From assembly GCF_025465545.1 (NCBI RefSeq), contig NZ_JAODMK010000016.1, positions 105,140 to 169,139 of the forward strand: DNA of 64,000 nucleotides, read 5' to 3'. Both the position numbers and the translations under genes were made by a program. Below the pieces are notes generated by a model. That model worked only from the letters and a program-made list of their open reading frames with translations. It had not been told where the DNA came from and did no database searches. The stretch comes from Naasia sp. (lineage in GTDB: Bacteria; Actinomycetota; Actinomycetes; Actinomycetales; Microbacteriaceae). Of the stretch, positions 1 through 8,780 are shown one piece after another (position 1 is the first letter of the stretch; each line of letters starts with the position of its first letter).

Positions 1-1
1 C

Positions 2-43
2 ACGGCAGCCGCAGCGCCGGCACCCGCAGCGACAGGTCGCTGA
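2..43 (+). CDS. rpsF: C-terminal tail of an upstream CDS, probably 30S ribosomal protein S6 (partial)
   Basis: Open Ala/Pro-rich frame ending in TGA at 41-43, 3 nt before ssb; position matches rpsF-ssb-rpsR-rplI order. Identity inferred from synteny only. Confidence 0.4.
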   Translation, partial: TAAAAPAPAATGR

Positions 44-46
44 GCC

Positions 47-571
47 GTGGCCGGCGAGACCATCATCACGGTGGTCGGCAACCTCACGGCGGACCCGGAG
101 CTGCGCTACACCCAGGGCGGTCTGGCGGTCGCCAACTTCACCATCGCGTCGACGCCCCGGTCCTTCGACCGGGCGAGCAACGACTGGAAGGACGGCGAAG
201 CGCTGTTCCTCCGGGCGTCCGTCTGGCGCGAGTTCGCCGAGCACGTGGCGGGATCCCTCACCAAGGGGTCTCGCGTCGTGGCGACGGGCCGGCTGAAGCA
301 GCGGTCGTACGAGACGAAGGAGGGCGAGAAGCGCACCTCAATCGAGCTCGAGGTCGATGAGATCGGTCCCTCGCTCCGCTATGCGACCGCGCAGGTCACT
401 CGCTCGTCGAGTGGAGAGCGCGCCGGCGGTGCCGGTGGCGGCGGCGGACGCGGTGTCTCCCAGGGCGGCGGGGGTGGCGGCGACCAGCCGTGGGCACCCA
501 GCGCTCCTGCGGCAGGCGGCGGGGACGTGTGGAACACGCCCGGCTCCTACGACGACGAGACCCCGTTCTGA
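47..571 (+). CDS. ssb: Single-stranded DNA-binding protein
   Basis: [38 protein letters not shown]-fold; Gly-rich linker and acidic tip DDETPF. Confidence 0.96.
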   Translation: MAGETIITVVGNLTADPELRYTQGGLAVANFTIASTPRSFDRASNDWKDGEALFLRASVWREFAEHVAGSLTKGSRVVATGRLKQRSYETKEGEKRTSIELEVDEIGPSLRYATAQVTRSSSGERAGGAGGGGGRGVSQGGGGGGDQPWAPSAPAAGGGDVWNTPGSYDDETPF

Positions 572-621
572 TCCGGGTTCTCCCCCTCCTCCTCTTCCCT
601 CTTCACAGTTAGGACCAACGC

Positions 622-879
622 ATGGCTGGAAAGTCCAGCGGCGATCGCCGCAAGCCTCGCGTCAAGGGCGGCAAGCCTGTCGCCCCCGCAAAGGCCATCC
701 GCGTCGGCGTCATCGACTACAAGGATGTCGCGACGCTCCGCAAGTTCATCTCGGAGCGCGGCAAGATCCGCGCCCGCCGCATCACCGGTGTCTCGGTGCA
801 GGAGCAGCGCCTGATCGCGCGGGCAGTCAAGAACGCCCGCGAGATGGCCCTGCTCCCGTACGCGGGCTCCGGCCGCTAG
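622..879 (+). CDS. rpsR: 30S ribosomal protein S18 (cysteine-free form)
   Basis: [26 protein letters not shown]...[13 protein letters not shown]; no Cys pair. Confidence 0.96.
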   Translation: MAGKSSGDRRKPRVKGGKPVAPAKAIRVGVIDYKDVATLRKFISERGKIRARRITGVSVQEQRLIARAVKNAREMALLPYAGSGR

Positions 880-887
880 GAGGCACG

Positions 888-1340
888 ATGTCGAAGCTCA
901 TCCTCACGTCCGAGGTCTCCGGCCTCGGCGCTCCCGGCGACGTCATCGACGTCAAGCCGGGCTACGCCCGCAACTACCTGATCCCGTCCGGCTTCGCCGT
1001 GGCGTGGACCCGTGGTGGCGAGAAGCAGGTGCAGTCCATCAAGGCTGCCCGCTCCGCCCGCGAGCTGGCCACGCTCGAGGAGGCGCAGCACCTCAAGCAG
1101 CGTCTCGAGCAGACGCCCGTCACCCTGCAGGTCAAGGCCGGCCAGGGCGGACGCCTGTTCGGCTCGGTCAGCACGTCGGACATCGCGGACGCCGTCGCCG
1201 CCGCGGGCCTCGGTGCCATCGACAAGCGGAAGGTCGAGATCTCCTCTGCCATCCGCTCCGTCGGGTCGCACGAGGCGACCGTGCGTCTGCGCGACGACGT
1301 CGCGGCGACGATCACCCTGACGGTGGTCGCGGCCAAGTAG
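888..1340 (+). CDS. rplI: 50S ribosomal protein L9
   Basis: [47 protein letters not shown]; in-frame part of ORF 357..1340. Confidence 0.96.
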   Translation: MSKLILTSEVSGLGAPGDVIDVKPGYARNYLIPSGFAVAWTRGGEKQVQSIKAARSARELATLEEAQHLKQRLEQTPVTLQVKAGQGGRLFGSVSTSDIADAVAAAGLGAIDKRKVEISSAIRSVGSHEATVRLRDDVAATITLTVVAAK

Positions 1341-1354
1341 CAGCAACGATCAGG

Positions 1355-1390
1355 CGAAGGCGGTGCGGGAGCGATCCCGTGCCGCCTTCG
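1355..1390. terminator. Intrinsic terminator-like hairpin after rplI
   Basis: CGAAGGCGGTGCGGGA-GCGA-TCCCGTGCCGCCTTCG, 16-bp stem with two G.U pairs, GNRA loop, followed by TCGTTT. Confidence 0.75.
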
Positions 1391-1721
1391 TCGTTTCCGG
1401 ACGGTTCTGCGCCGCATGTCAACTCTCGACCAGTGGTTGAGGGCAGTTCTCCCCAGTTCGAGGTGCTCTGCGAGAAACCCCTGATCGCATCGGTATCGGC
1501 CGTGCAGGGCGCGGCGTGTCGACTCCTCGACCGCACAGGAAGTGCACACGGGATTCCGGCTTTCCCGCATCTTCTCCACAGAGTTTTGCACAACGGGTAA
1601 AACTCCGGCCGGGGTAACGTCAGGCGTCGCCGGGCAGGGGAATCCTCGGTGGTCGCCGGTGTCAGGGGTAGGCACTGGAATGGGAGAGCCGCAGGGCGGC
1701 ACGGGGTTCGGGGAGGCACGC

Positions 1722-3092
1722 ATGTCCATCGCTCATCTGGGGATCGCGGGCGAGATCACTGGTGACTCGCGCGCCGCCCGGACCCCGCCCCATGACCTGC
1801 TTGCCGAGCAGAGCGCCATCGGCGGGATGCTGCTCAGCAAGGACGCCGTCGCCGACGTGCTCGAGGCCTGCAAGGGCGTCGACTTCTACGTGCCGAAGCA
1901 CGAGGTGATCTTCGACGCGATCCTCAGCCTCTACGCGCACGGTCAGCCCACCGATGTGATCACCGTCACGGACGAGCTCACCAAGGCAGGCGATCTCTCG
2001 CGGGCCGGTGGGGCGGACTACCTGCACACCCTCACCAGCATCGTCCCCACCGCGGCCAACGCCGGCTTCTATGCCGAGATCGTGGCGGAGCGCGCCATCC
2101 TCCGCAGGCTTGTCGAGGCGGGCACCCGAATCGTGCAGATGGGCTACGCGGCCGAGGGCGAGGTGACCGACCTGGTCAACAACGCGCAGGCGGAGATCTA
2201 CGGCATCACCCGCGAGAGCGAGGCAGAGGACTACGTGCCGCTCACCGACGCGGTCACGGCGGCGATCGACGAGATCGAGGCCGCCCAGCACCGCGACGGG
2301 TCGATGACCGGAGTGCCCACCGGATTCGCCGAGCTCGACGACCTCACGAACGGACTGCACCCGGGACAGATGATCGTGGTCGCCGCCCGCCCCGCGATGG
2401 GGAAGTCGACCCTCGCGCTCGACTTCGCCCGCGCCGCGTCGGTGAAGCACAACATGCCGTCGGTGTTCTTCTCGCTGGAGATGGGGCGCAGCGAGATCGC
2501 CATGCGCCTGATGTCCGCCGAGGCGGCCATCCCGCTGCAGCACATGCGCAAGGGCACGCTGCAGTCCGACGACTGGACGAAGCTCGCGCAGACCCGGGGC
2601 CGCATCAACGATGCGCCCCTCTACATCGACGACAGCCCCAACATGACCCTCGTGGAGATCCGCGCCAAGTGCCGCAGGCTCAAGCAGAAGGTCGGGCTCA
2701 AGCTCGTCGTCATCGACTATCTGCAGCTGATGACCTCCGGCAAGCGCGTGGAGTCCCGCCAGCAGGAGGTGTCGGAGTTCTCGCGTGCCCTCAAGCTCCT
2801 CGCCAAGGAGCTGCAGGTGCCCGTCATCGCACTGTCCCAGCTGAACCGTGGAGCGGAGCAGCGCTCGGACAAGATGCCGGCCATCTCGGACCTGCGCGAG
2901 TCCGGCTCGATCGAGCAGGACGCCGACATGGTGATCCTCCTGCACCGCGAGAGCGCGTACGACAAGGACAGCCCCCGGGCCGGCGAGGCGGACCTGATCG
3001 TCGCCAAGCACCGCAACGGCCCCACCCGCACCATCACCGTCGGATTCCACGGGCACTACTCGCGCTTCGTCGACCTCCCGCCCGGGCACTGA
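1722..3092 (+). CDS. dnaB: Replicative DNA helicase DnaB
   Basis: DLLAEQSAIGGMLLSKDAV..., Walker A ARPAMGKSTLALDFA, VIDYLQLM, SQLNRGAEQRSDKMPAISDLRESGSIEQDAD. ATG 1722 preceded by GGGAGG. Confidence 0.96.
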   Translation: MSIAHLGIAGEITGDSRAARTPPHDLLAEQSAIGGMLLSKDAVADVLEACKGVDFYVPKHEVIFDAILSLYAHGQPTDVITVTDELTKAGDLSRAGGADYLHTLTSIVPTAANAGFYAEIVAERAILRRLVEAGTRIVQMGYAAEGEVTDLVNNAQAEIYGITRESEAEDYVPLTDAVTAAIDEIEAAQHRDGSMTGVPTGFAELDDLTNGLHPGQMIVVAARPAMGKSTLALDFARAASVKHNMPSVFFSLEMGRSEIAMRLMSAEAAIPLQHMRKGTLQSDDWTKLAQTRGRINDAPLYIDDSPNMTLVEIRAKCRRLKQKVGLKLVVIDYLQLMTSGKRVESRQQEVSEFSRALKLLAKELQVPVIALSQLNRGAEQRSDKMPAISDLRESGSIEQDADMVILLHRESAYDKDSPRAGEADLIVAKHRNGPTRTITVGFHGHYSRFVDLPPGH

Positions 3093-3162
3093 GGCGGGCC
3101 CTCCAGCGGGGTGGCGTAGGCTGGACAGGTCGCCGGATCGGGCGGCTCCGACCGGAGGCAAC

Positions 3163-3750
3163 ATGACGCGCGAGCTCCCCCGTGAGCGGTTGCGCGACTG
3201 GACCCTTCCGGTCCTCCGTGGGCTGCTGGCCGGGATCCTGGCGCTCGTGATCACCTTCTCCGCCGATCACACGCCTGCCTTCGGACTGGGGATCTGGGGT
3301 TCCTACGCGCTGCTCCAGGGCCTCATGGTCCTCCATGCCGTGCCGCGCAGCTCCGAGGCCCGTGGTTCCGACTCGGCAGCGGCGCTGGGGCTCGCATCCG
3401 GCATCGTCGGTCTCGCATCGGGCGTCGCCGCCGGTGCCGTGGTGATCGCCGCGCCCGGAGCGGCGCTGAGCGTGCTGGTGCCCCTGATCGCCGTGTCGGC
3501 CGCCGTTCTCGGAGGCATCGAGGTCGCCGCTGGCATCCGATCGGGTCCCGCGGGCCGCGACGCGGTCACCGTCGGGGGTGCCACGGTGCTCCTGGCCGCA
3601 CTCCTCGCCTTCGTTCCGGCCGGTCCCGTGGTCTGGGTCGGACTCCTCGGCGCCTACGGGGCGGTCGTCGCGGTGTTCCTCCTGATCGCGGGCCTGTCCC
3701 TCAAGTGGGACGGCAGCACAGCTCCAGCACGGAAGGTCCCATCGGCGTGA
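3163..3750 (+). CDS. Multi-pass membrane protein (DUF308/HdeD-like)
   Basis: 195 aa with repeated hydrophobic helices; -10-like TAGGCT about 40 nt upstream. Confidence 0.6.
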   Translation: MTRELPRERLRDWTLPVLRGLLAGILALVITFSADHTPAFGLGIWGSYALLQGLMVLHAVPRSSEARGSDSAAALGLASGIVGLASGVAAGAVVIAAPGAALSVLVPLIAVSAAVLGGIEVAAGIRSGPAGRDAVTVGGATVLLAALLAFVPAGPVVWVGLLGAYGAVVAVFLLIAGLSLKWDGSTAPARKVPSA

Positions 3751-4007
3751 ACGCCCAGCCCAGCCGCCGGGAGCGCTTCCGCCCCGCGGAGCTCGTCGGC
3801 CTCTCCTTCGGGGTGGCCCTCTTCACCGGCATCGTCGTGCTCGTCACGGCGCGCGACTTCGCGCTCGCCGTCATCTTCTTCGGAATCGCCTTCATCGTCG
3901 CGCTCGTGGTGCTGGCGATGCTCGCGCTCGTCACCGGGCCGACCTCGACCGGCGCGCCCTCGGATCCACCCGCGGCGCCGTCCGACTCCGGCCGCCGCAA
4001 GGACTGA
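3747..4007 (+). CDS. Small two-TM membrane protein
   Basis: GTG start overlaps preceding stop (GTGA); MNAQPSRRERFRPAELVGLSFGVALFTG... Confidence 0.6.
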   Translation: MNAQPSRRERFRPAELVGLSFGVALFTGIVVLVTARDFALAVIFFGIAFIVALVVLAMLALVTGPTSTGAPSDPPAAPSDSGRRKD

Positions 4008-4028
4008 CCGCTCGGGCAGAACGGCCGG

Positions 4029-5411
4029 TCAGCGGGCGATGAGCCCAACCAGCTCGTCGGCGAGACCGGTGTAGCCGGCCGGCGAGAGTGCGATCAGCCG
4101 CGCCTTCGCCGCCGCGGGAAGGTCGAGGCCCTCGACGAACTCCCGGAGTGCGTCGGGGCCGAGCCGGCGGCCGCGGGTGAGCTCCTTGAGCAGCTCGTAG
4201 GGGTTCGTGATCGAACTGCGCCCGCCCGCGACCTCCGCGCGGATCACGGTCTGCACCGCCTCGGCGAGGACCTCCCAGTTGCCGTCGAGGTCGGTGGCGA
4301 GCCGCTCCTCGTCGAGCGAGATCTCGCCGAGGCCGCGACGGATGTTGTCGAGCGCGAGGAGCGAGTGGCCGAGACCGACGCCGATGTTGCGCTGACTGGT
4401 CGAGTCGGTCAGGTCGCGCTGCAGTCGCGTCGTGACCAGGCTGGCCGAGAGTGAGCCGAGCACCGCCGCGGACAGCTCCAGGTTCGCCTCGGCGTTCTCG
4501 AACCGGATGGGATTCACCTTGTGCGGCATCGTCGACGATCCCGTCGCTCCCGCCACCGGGATCTGGCGGAAGTAGCCCATCGAGATATAAGTCCACACGT
4601 CCGTGCACAGGTTGTGGAGAACTCGGCCGATGTGCACGACGAGGTCGTAGAGCTCCGCCTGCCAGTCGTGCGGCTCGATCTGGGTGGTGAGCGGGTTCCA
4701 CTCGAGGCCGAGGGAGGAGACGAACTCGCGGGACACGCGCTGCCAGTCGACATCCGGGCCCGCGGCGAGGTGGGCGGCGTACGTCCCCGTCGCTCCGTTG
4801 AACTTGCCGAGGTACTCGGCGGAGTCGAGCTTCGCGACCAGCCGGTCCAGTCGCGCGACGAACACCGCCAGTTCGCGGCCCATCGTGGTGGGCGTGGCCG
4901 GCTGGCCGTGCGTGCGGGCGAGCATGGGCACCGCACGATGACGGAGGGCGAGCTCGCGGAGCGCATCCACCACCTCCAGCAGGCGCGGGCGCCACACCAG
5001 GGTGACCGCGTCGCGCACGGTGAGCGCGTAGGAGAGGTTGTTGATGTCCTCGCTGGTCGCGGCGAAGTGGGTGAGCTCGGCCAGCGCGCCGAGGCCCAGC
5101 CGATCCAGCCGGCGGCGGACGAAGTACTCCACCGCCTTCACGTCGTGCCGCGTCGTCGCCTCGAGCTCGGCCAGCTCCGCGATCTCCTCCACGCCGAAGT
5201 CGTCGACGGTGCGGCGGAGCGCCGCCGCGGAGTCCGCGGACACAGGCGCCGTGCCGAACATGCCCTCGCCGGTCAGGAGGAGCAGCCACTCGACCTCCAC
5301 CCTGATGCGCGCCCGGTTGAGGCCGGCCTCGGAGAGGTGCTCCCCCAGTTCCCCCACCGCGGCGCTGTAGCGGCCGTCGAGGGGGCTGAGCGGCTGGAGG
5401 GGCAGGGACAT
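4029..5411 (-). CDS. purB: Adenylosuccinate lyase
   Basis: LSPLDGRYSAAV..., GATGSSTMPHKVNPIRFENAEANL signature. Confidence 0.96.
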   Translation of the reverse strand: MSLPLQPLSPLDGRYSAAVGELGEHLSEAGLNRARIRVEVEWLLLLTGEGMFGTAPVSADSAAALRRTVDDFGVEEIAELAELEATTRHDVKAVEYFVRRRLDRLGLGALAELTHFAATSEDINNLSYALTVRDAVTLVWRPRLLEVVDALRELALRHRAVPMLARTHGQPATPTTMGRELAVFVARLDRLVAKLDSAEYLGKFNGATGTYAAHLAAGPDVDWQRVSREFVSSLGLEWNPLTTQIEPHDWQAELYDLVVHIGRVLHNLCTDVWTYISMGYFRQIPVAGATGSSTMPHKVNPIRFENAEANLELSAAVLGSLSASLVTTRLQRDLTDSTSQRNIGVGLGHSLLALDNIRRGLGEISLDEERLATDLDGNWEVLAEAVQTVIRAEVAGGRSSITNPYELLKELTRGRRLGPDALREFVEGLDLPAAAKARLIALSPAGYTGLADELVGLIAR

Positions 5412-5597
5412 GCAGGTTCTCCGATCGGTGCTCCGGCGCCTCGGACGGCGGGACGACTCCTATTCTGGCCGGTTCCCGCGCCGGTTCCCCGCCGGGACCC
5501 CGCCGCGGTTCCCCTCCCCACTCCGGTGCGAGCCCGAACGGCACACCGAACGCTCTCTGCCCCGCCCCCATCTGGCCGGGGCAGGGAGGATCCGTCG

Positions 5598-5807
5598 ATG
5601 CGATCCGATCCTCTTCCCGGCCCGCTCTGCGCGGCCGTCGAGGGACTCGCGGCCGACCTGCTCACTCTGGTGCCGCGGCTGCACTCCGCGGCCGACTGCT
5701 CCTGGCGCTCGCCTGCCGCGGACGTGTTCCGGTCCGCAGTCGACGCCGCGGTCGAGGAGATCCTCGCGCTCACGGCGTCCCTTCGTGCCTTGGCCGATGA
5801 GCGATGA
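5598..5807 (+). CDS. Small helical protein with WxSPAA..F motif (WXG100-like candidate)
   Basis: ATG after GGGAGG; 69 aa MRSDPLPGPLCAAVEGLAADLLTLVPRLHSAADCSWRSPAADVFRSAVDAAVEEILALTASLRALADER; overlaps next ORF by 11 nt. Confidence 0.55.
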   Translation: MRSDPLPGPLCAAVEGLAADLLTLVPRLHSAADCSWRSPAADVFRSAVDAAVEEILALTASLRALADER

Positions 5808-7197
5808 GCTCGTCGTCTCGGGCGGCGGCACCATCACCGTCGCCACGGAGGACCTGTTCATGGCGGTCACGACCTGCCGGGCGGTCTCCGCCGCACTCGC
5901 CGAGCTGGAGCAGCGTGCCCGCGCCCTCGCCTGGTTCCCGGATGGGCAGCGAGCCGTGGACCTCCTCAGGGTCGCCGGCAGGATCGGCGAGCTGGCCACC
6001 CGGCTGGAGGAGCTCGGCGTGCGGCTCGCGAGCGCGGCGGACGCGTACTCCCTCGTCGAACAGGTCGCGACCTCCGCCGCAGCGACCGCCGTGGGGCAGG
6101 GAGGCTACTGGGCCGGCCTGCTGGGCCCCGCGATCGTGGCCGCTCTGCCCCCGGCGGTGCTGGTCGGGTCGGTGCTGGCCGGAGGAGTGCTGGTCGCGAC
6201 GAGCAGGGAGGTCTGGCAGGCCAACCGTGGGGTCCTCCTCTCCGACCCCCGGATCGTGAACCTGGTCCGGCTGGCGGTGGATGGTGCCGACGACGCCGCA
6301 CGGGGCGCACTGCATGTGCCGTGGCTTCCGTCGCAGCTCGCCGACGACCGGATGACGGGACTGTTCGGCCGGGAGGAGACGGCACAGGGTCTGCTGCTCG
6401 GCCTGCAGGCGACCGGAGTGCTGTCCCCGAGCGCGGCGGCCGTCCGTCGGGTCGACACCCGCTCCACCGAGCCGCCGTCCTCCGTCGCCGACCTCGTTCG
6501 CCGCATCCCCGGCGGCGGAAAGGACCAGCCGCAGGTCCGGATCGAGCGCTATCCGTCGCAGCAGGGAGACCGTTACGTGGTCTACCTGGGCGGCACCGTC
6601 GAGGTGGGACTCGGCGCCGCGGCAGACCCGTGGGACCTCTCCTCCGACCTCGCCGGCATCGCGGGAAGCCGGGCCGACTCTGCGCAGGCCGCAGCCGACG
6701 CGATGGCCGCCGCCGGCATCGGGCCCGATGACGGAGTGCTGCTCGTCGGCTACTCGCAGGGCGGGCTCCTGGCATCCCGCCTGGCGAGCGACCCGCGCTT
6801 CGCGGTGGCCGGGATCGTCACGGTCGGCTCGCCCGGAGCGTCCATCGACGTTCCGGCGGAGCTCCCGGTGCTGGCGCTCGAGCACAGCGACGACCTGGTG
6901 CCGGCACTGAGCGGCGTGCCGAACGCGCGCCCCCGCCCCTCGGCTCAGGTCACGGTCTCCCGCTCCGCCTTCGACGGGCGACCGCCGATCGCGGGCGCGG
7001 CGGTGCCGGCGCACTCGCTCGCGCAGTACCGGGTCACCGCGGGACTCGTCGACCACTGCGAGGAGGGGCGGGTCGCGGCCGTGCGGCAGCGGATCCTGGC
7101 ATTCCTGCCGGCGGGAAGGGGCGAGTCGAGCCGGTGGCGTGCGGAGCGGGTCAGCGGCGACGGCCGCCGGCCAGCGGCCGCAGCACCAGTCCGATGA
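5797..7197 (+). CDS. Alpha/beta-hydrolase-fold protein (GYSQG nucleophile elbow) with helical N-terminal half
   Basis: VLLVGYSQGGLLASRLA..., IVTVGSPGASIDVPAELPVLALEHSDDLVPAL; start ATG 5797 within ORF 5410..7197. Confidence 0.75.
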   Translation: MSDELVVSGGGTITVATEDLFMAVTTCRAVSAALAELEQRARALAWFPDGQRAVDLLRVAGRIGELATRLEELGVRLASAADAYSLVEQVATSAAATAVGQGGYWAGLLGPAIVAALPPAVLVGSVLAGGVLVATSREVWQANRGVLLSDPRIVNLVRLAVDGADDAARGALHVPWLPSQLADDRMTGLFGREETAQGLLLGLQATGVLSPSAAAVRRVDTRSTEPPSSVADLVRRIPGGGKDQPQVRIERYPSQQGDRYVVYLGGTVEVGLGAAADPWDLSSDLAGIAGSRADSAQAAADAMAAAGIGPDDGVLLVGYSQGGLLASRLASDPRFAVAGIVTVGSPGASIDVPAELPVLALEHSDDLVPALSGVPNARPRPSAQVTVSRSAFDGRPPIAGAAVPAHSLAQYRVTAGLVDHCEEGRVAAVRQRILAFLPAGRGESSRWRAERVSGDGRRPAAAAPVR

Positions 7198-7552
7198 TCC
7201 AGTTGAAGATCGCCATCACCAGCGCGGCGAGGACGCCCCACCAGAAGCCGTCCACCTTGAGCCCGAAGCCGAGCAGGTCGCTGATCAGGCCGACGAGGAG
7301 GAACAGCAGGCCGTTGACGACGAGGGAGATCAGGCCGAGGGTGAGGATGTAGAGCGGGAACGCGACGATCCTGATCGCGGTGCCGATGACGCCGTTGACG
7401 ATGCCGAACAGCAGGCCGAGCAGCAGGTAGGTCAGCACCGTCGCCGTGACGTCGCCCACCTCGTAGGAGGTGACCCCGATGCCGGCGACGATCAGGGTCG
7501 TGAGCCAGAGGGCGACGGCGTTGCCGACGGCGGACACGACGAACCTGCGCAT
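7151..7552 (-). CDS. Phage-holin-family / four-TM membrane protein
   Basis: [27 protein letters not shown]...; family common in Actinobacteria. Confidence 0.7.
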   Translation of the reverse strand: MRRFVVSAVGNAVALWLTTLIVAGIGVTSYEVGDVTATVLTYLLLGLLFGIVNGVIGTAIRIVAFPLYILTLGLISLVVNGLLFLLVGLISDLLGFGLKVDGFWWGVLAALVMAIFNWIIGLVLRPLAGGRRR

Positions 7553-7595
7553 CCCCCAACTATGGCATCGAGGCCGCGAAATAGGATGGGTGCCC

Positions 7596-8699
7596 GTGAC
7601 CGAGCCTCCTCCTCCGCCCGTGCGGCTGCGCCCCGAGATCGTCGCGCTTCCGGCGTACAAGCAGGGGCGCCCTGCGGCCGCCGACGGCTACAAGCTCTCC
7701 TCCAACGAGAACCCGTTCCCGCCGCTGCCGGGCGTGCTGGCGGCGGCGGCGGCGGCGGCGAACGACCTCAACCGCTACCCCGACGGCGCCTCGGTGGAGC
7801 TCCGGCAGCGCCTCGCCGAGCGGTTCGGCGTCGACCTCGACGAGGTGCACGTCGGCGCGGGCTCGGTGGCCCTGCTCGCCCAGTTCCTCCAGGCGGCAGC
7901 CGGTCCGGCCGACGAGGTCGTGTACGCCTGGCGCTCGTTCGAGGCCTACCCCGGCCTCGTCACGGTGACGGGCGCCACAAGCAGGCAGATCCCGCTCCTT
8001 CCCGACGGGAGGCACGATCTGCCTGCCATGGCTGCGGCGATCGGCCCGCGCACGCGCGCCGTGCTGGTCTGCTCGCCCAACAATCCGACCGGCACCGTCG
8101 TGACCGCCGCCGAGCTCGACGCATTCCTCGCCGCCGTGCCCTCCGACGTGCTCGTGCTGCTCGACGAGGCGTACACCGAGTTCGTCCGGGATCCCGCCGC
8201 CGTGGACGGCCGCACGCTGATCGGCCGTTCTCCGAACCTCGTGGTGCTGCGCACCTTCTCGAAGGCGTGGGGCCTGGCCGGGCTGCGGGTCGGCTATGCG
8301 ATCGGCGCCGCATCGGTGCTCGACGCGGCCCGGGCGACGGCGATACCACTCTCCATCACCGCGGCGGCACAGGTCGCGGCGGTCGCCGCGCTGGACGCCG
8401 AGGAGGAGGCGATCGCGCGCGTCGAGCAGATCGTGCTGCGGCGAACCGCCGTGCAGGAGGGGCTCGGCAAGCTGGGCCTCGTCGTCCCCCGCTCGGAGGG
8501 CAACTTCGTCTGGCTGGCGCTCGGCGACCGGACCGGCGACGCAGCCGACGTGCTCCATGAGGCGGGCATCAGCGCCCGCGCGTTCCCGGGCGAGGGCATC
8601 CGCGTCTCCATCGGTGAGGAAGGCTCGGTGGCTAAGCTCCTAACCGCCGCCGCCGAGATTGTGCGCATCCTCCCCGAGGGCCCGCCGCGAGGCGGATAG
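7596..8699 (+). CDS. hisC: Histidinol-phosphate/aromatic aminotransferase
   Basis: [14 protein letters not shown]..., [41 protein letters not shown] 7596. Confidence 0.88.
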   Translation: MTEPPPPPVRLRPEIVALPAYKQGRPAAADGYKLSSNENPFPPLPGVLAAAAAAANDLNRYPDGASVELRQRLAERFGVDLDEVHVGAGSVALLAQFLQAAAGPADEVVYAWRSFEAYPGLVTVTGATSRQIPLLPDGRHDLPAMAAAIGPRTRAVLVCSPNNPTGTVVTAAELDAFLAAVPSDVLVLLDEAYTEFVRDPAAVDGRTLIGRSPNLVVLRTFSKAWGLAGLRVGYAIGAASVLDAARATAIPLSITAAAQVAAVAALDAEEEAIARVEQIVLRRTAVQEGLGKLGLVVPRSEGNFVWLALGDRTGDAADVLHEAGISARAFPGEGIRVSIGEEGSVAKLLTAAAEIVRILPEGPPRGG

Positions 8700-8780
8700 A
8701 TTAGGGCCGGTGCCGACCCCTGACCTCGCTTCCTGCGCGCCTGCCGCCCGCGCGGCGCGAGGACGAAACACGATCGGAGT

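Noticed and set aside
357-887. Upstream part of the ORF containing rplI
   Set aside because: Overlaps ssb and rpsR in other frames; L9 clearly starts at 888.
1662-3254. 530-aa antisense ORF to dnaB
   Set aside because: Shadow ORF opposite a clear DnaB; composition typical of antisense high-GC DNA.
4008-4032. CTGACCG...CGGTCAG dyad at the purB convergent junction
   Set aside because: Only 7 bp and partly coding; too weak to call a terminator.
3931-5571. 546-aa minus ORF overlapping purB in another frame
   Set aside because: Arg/Gly/Pro-rich alternate frame of PurB; no domain.
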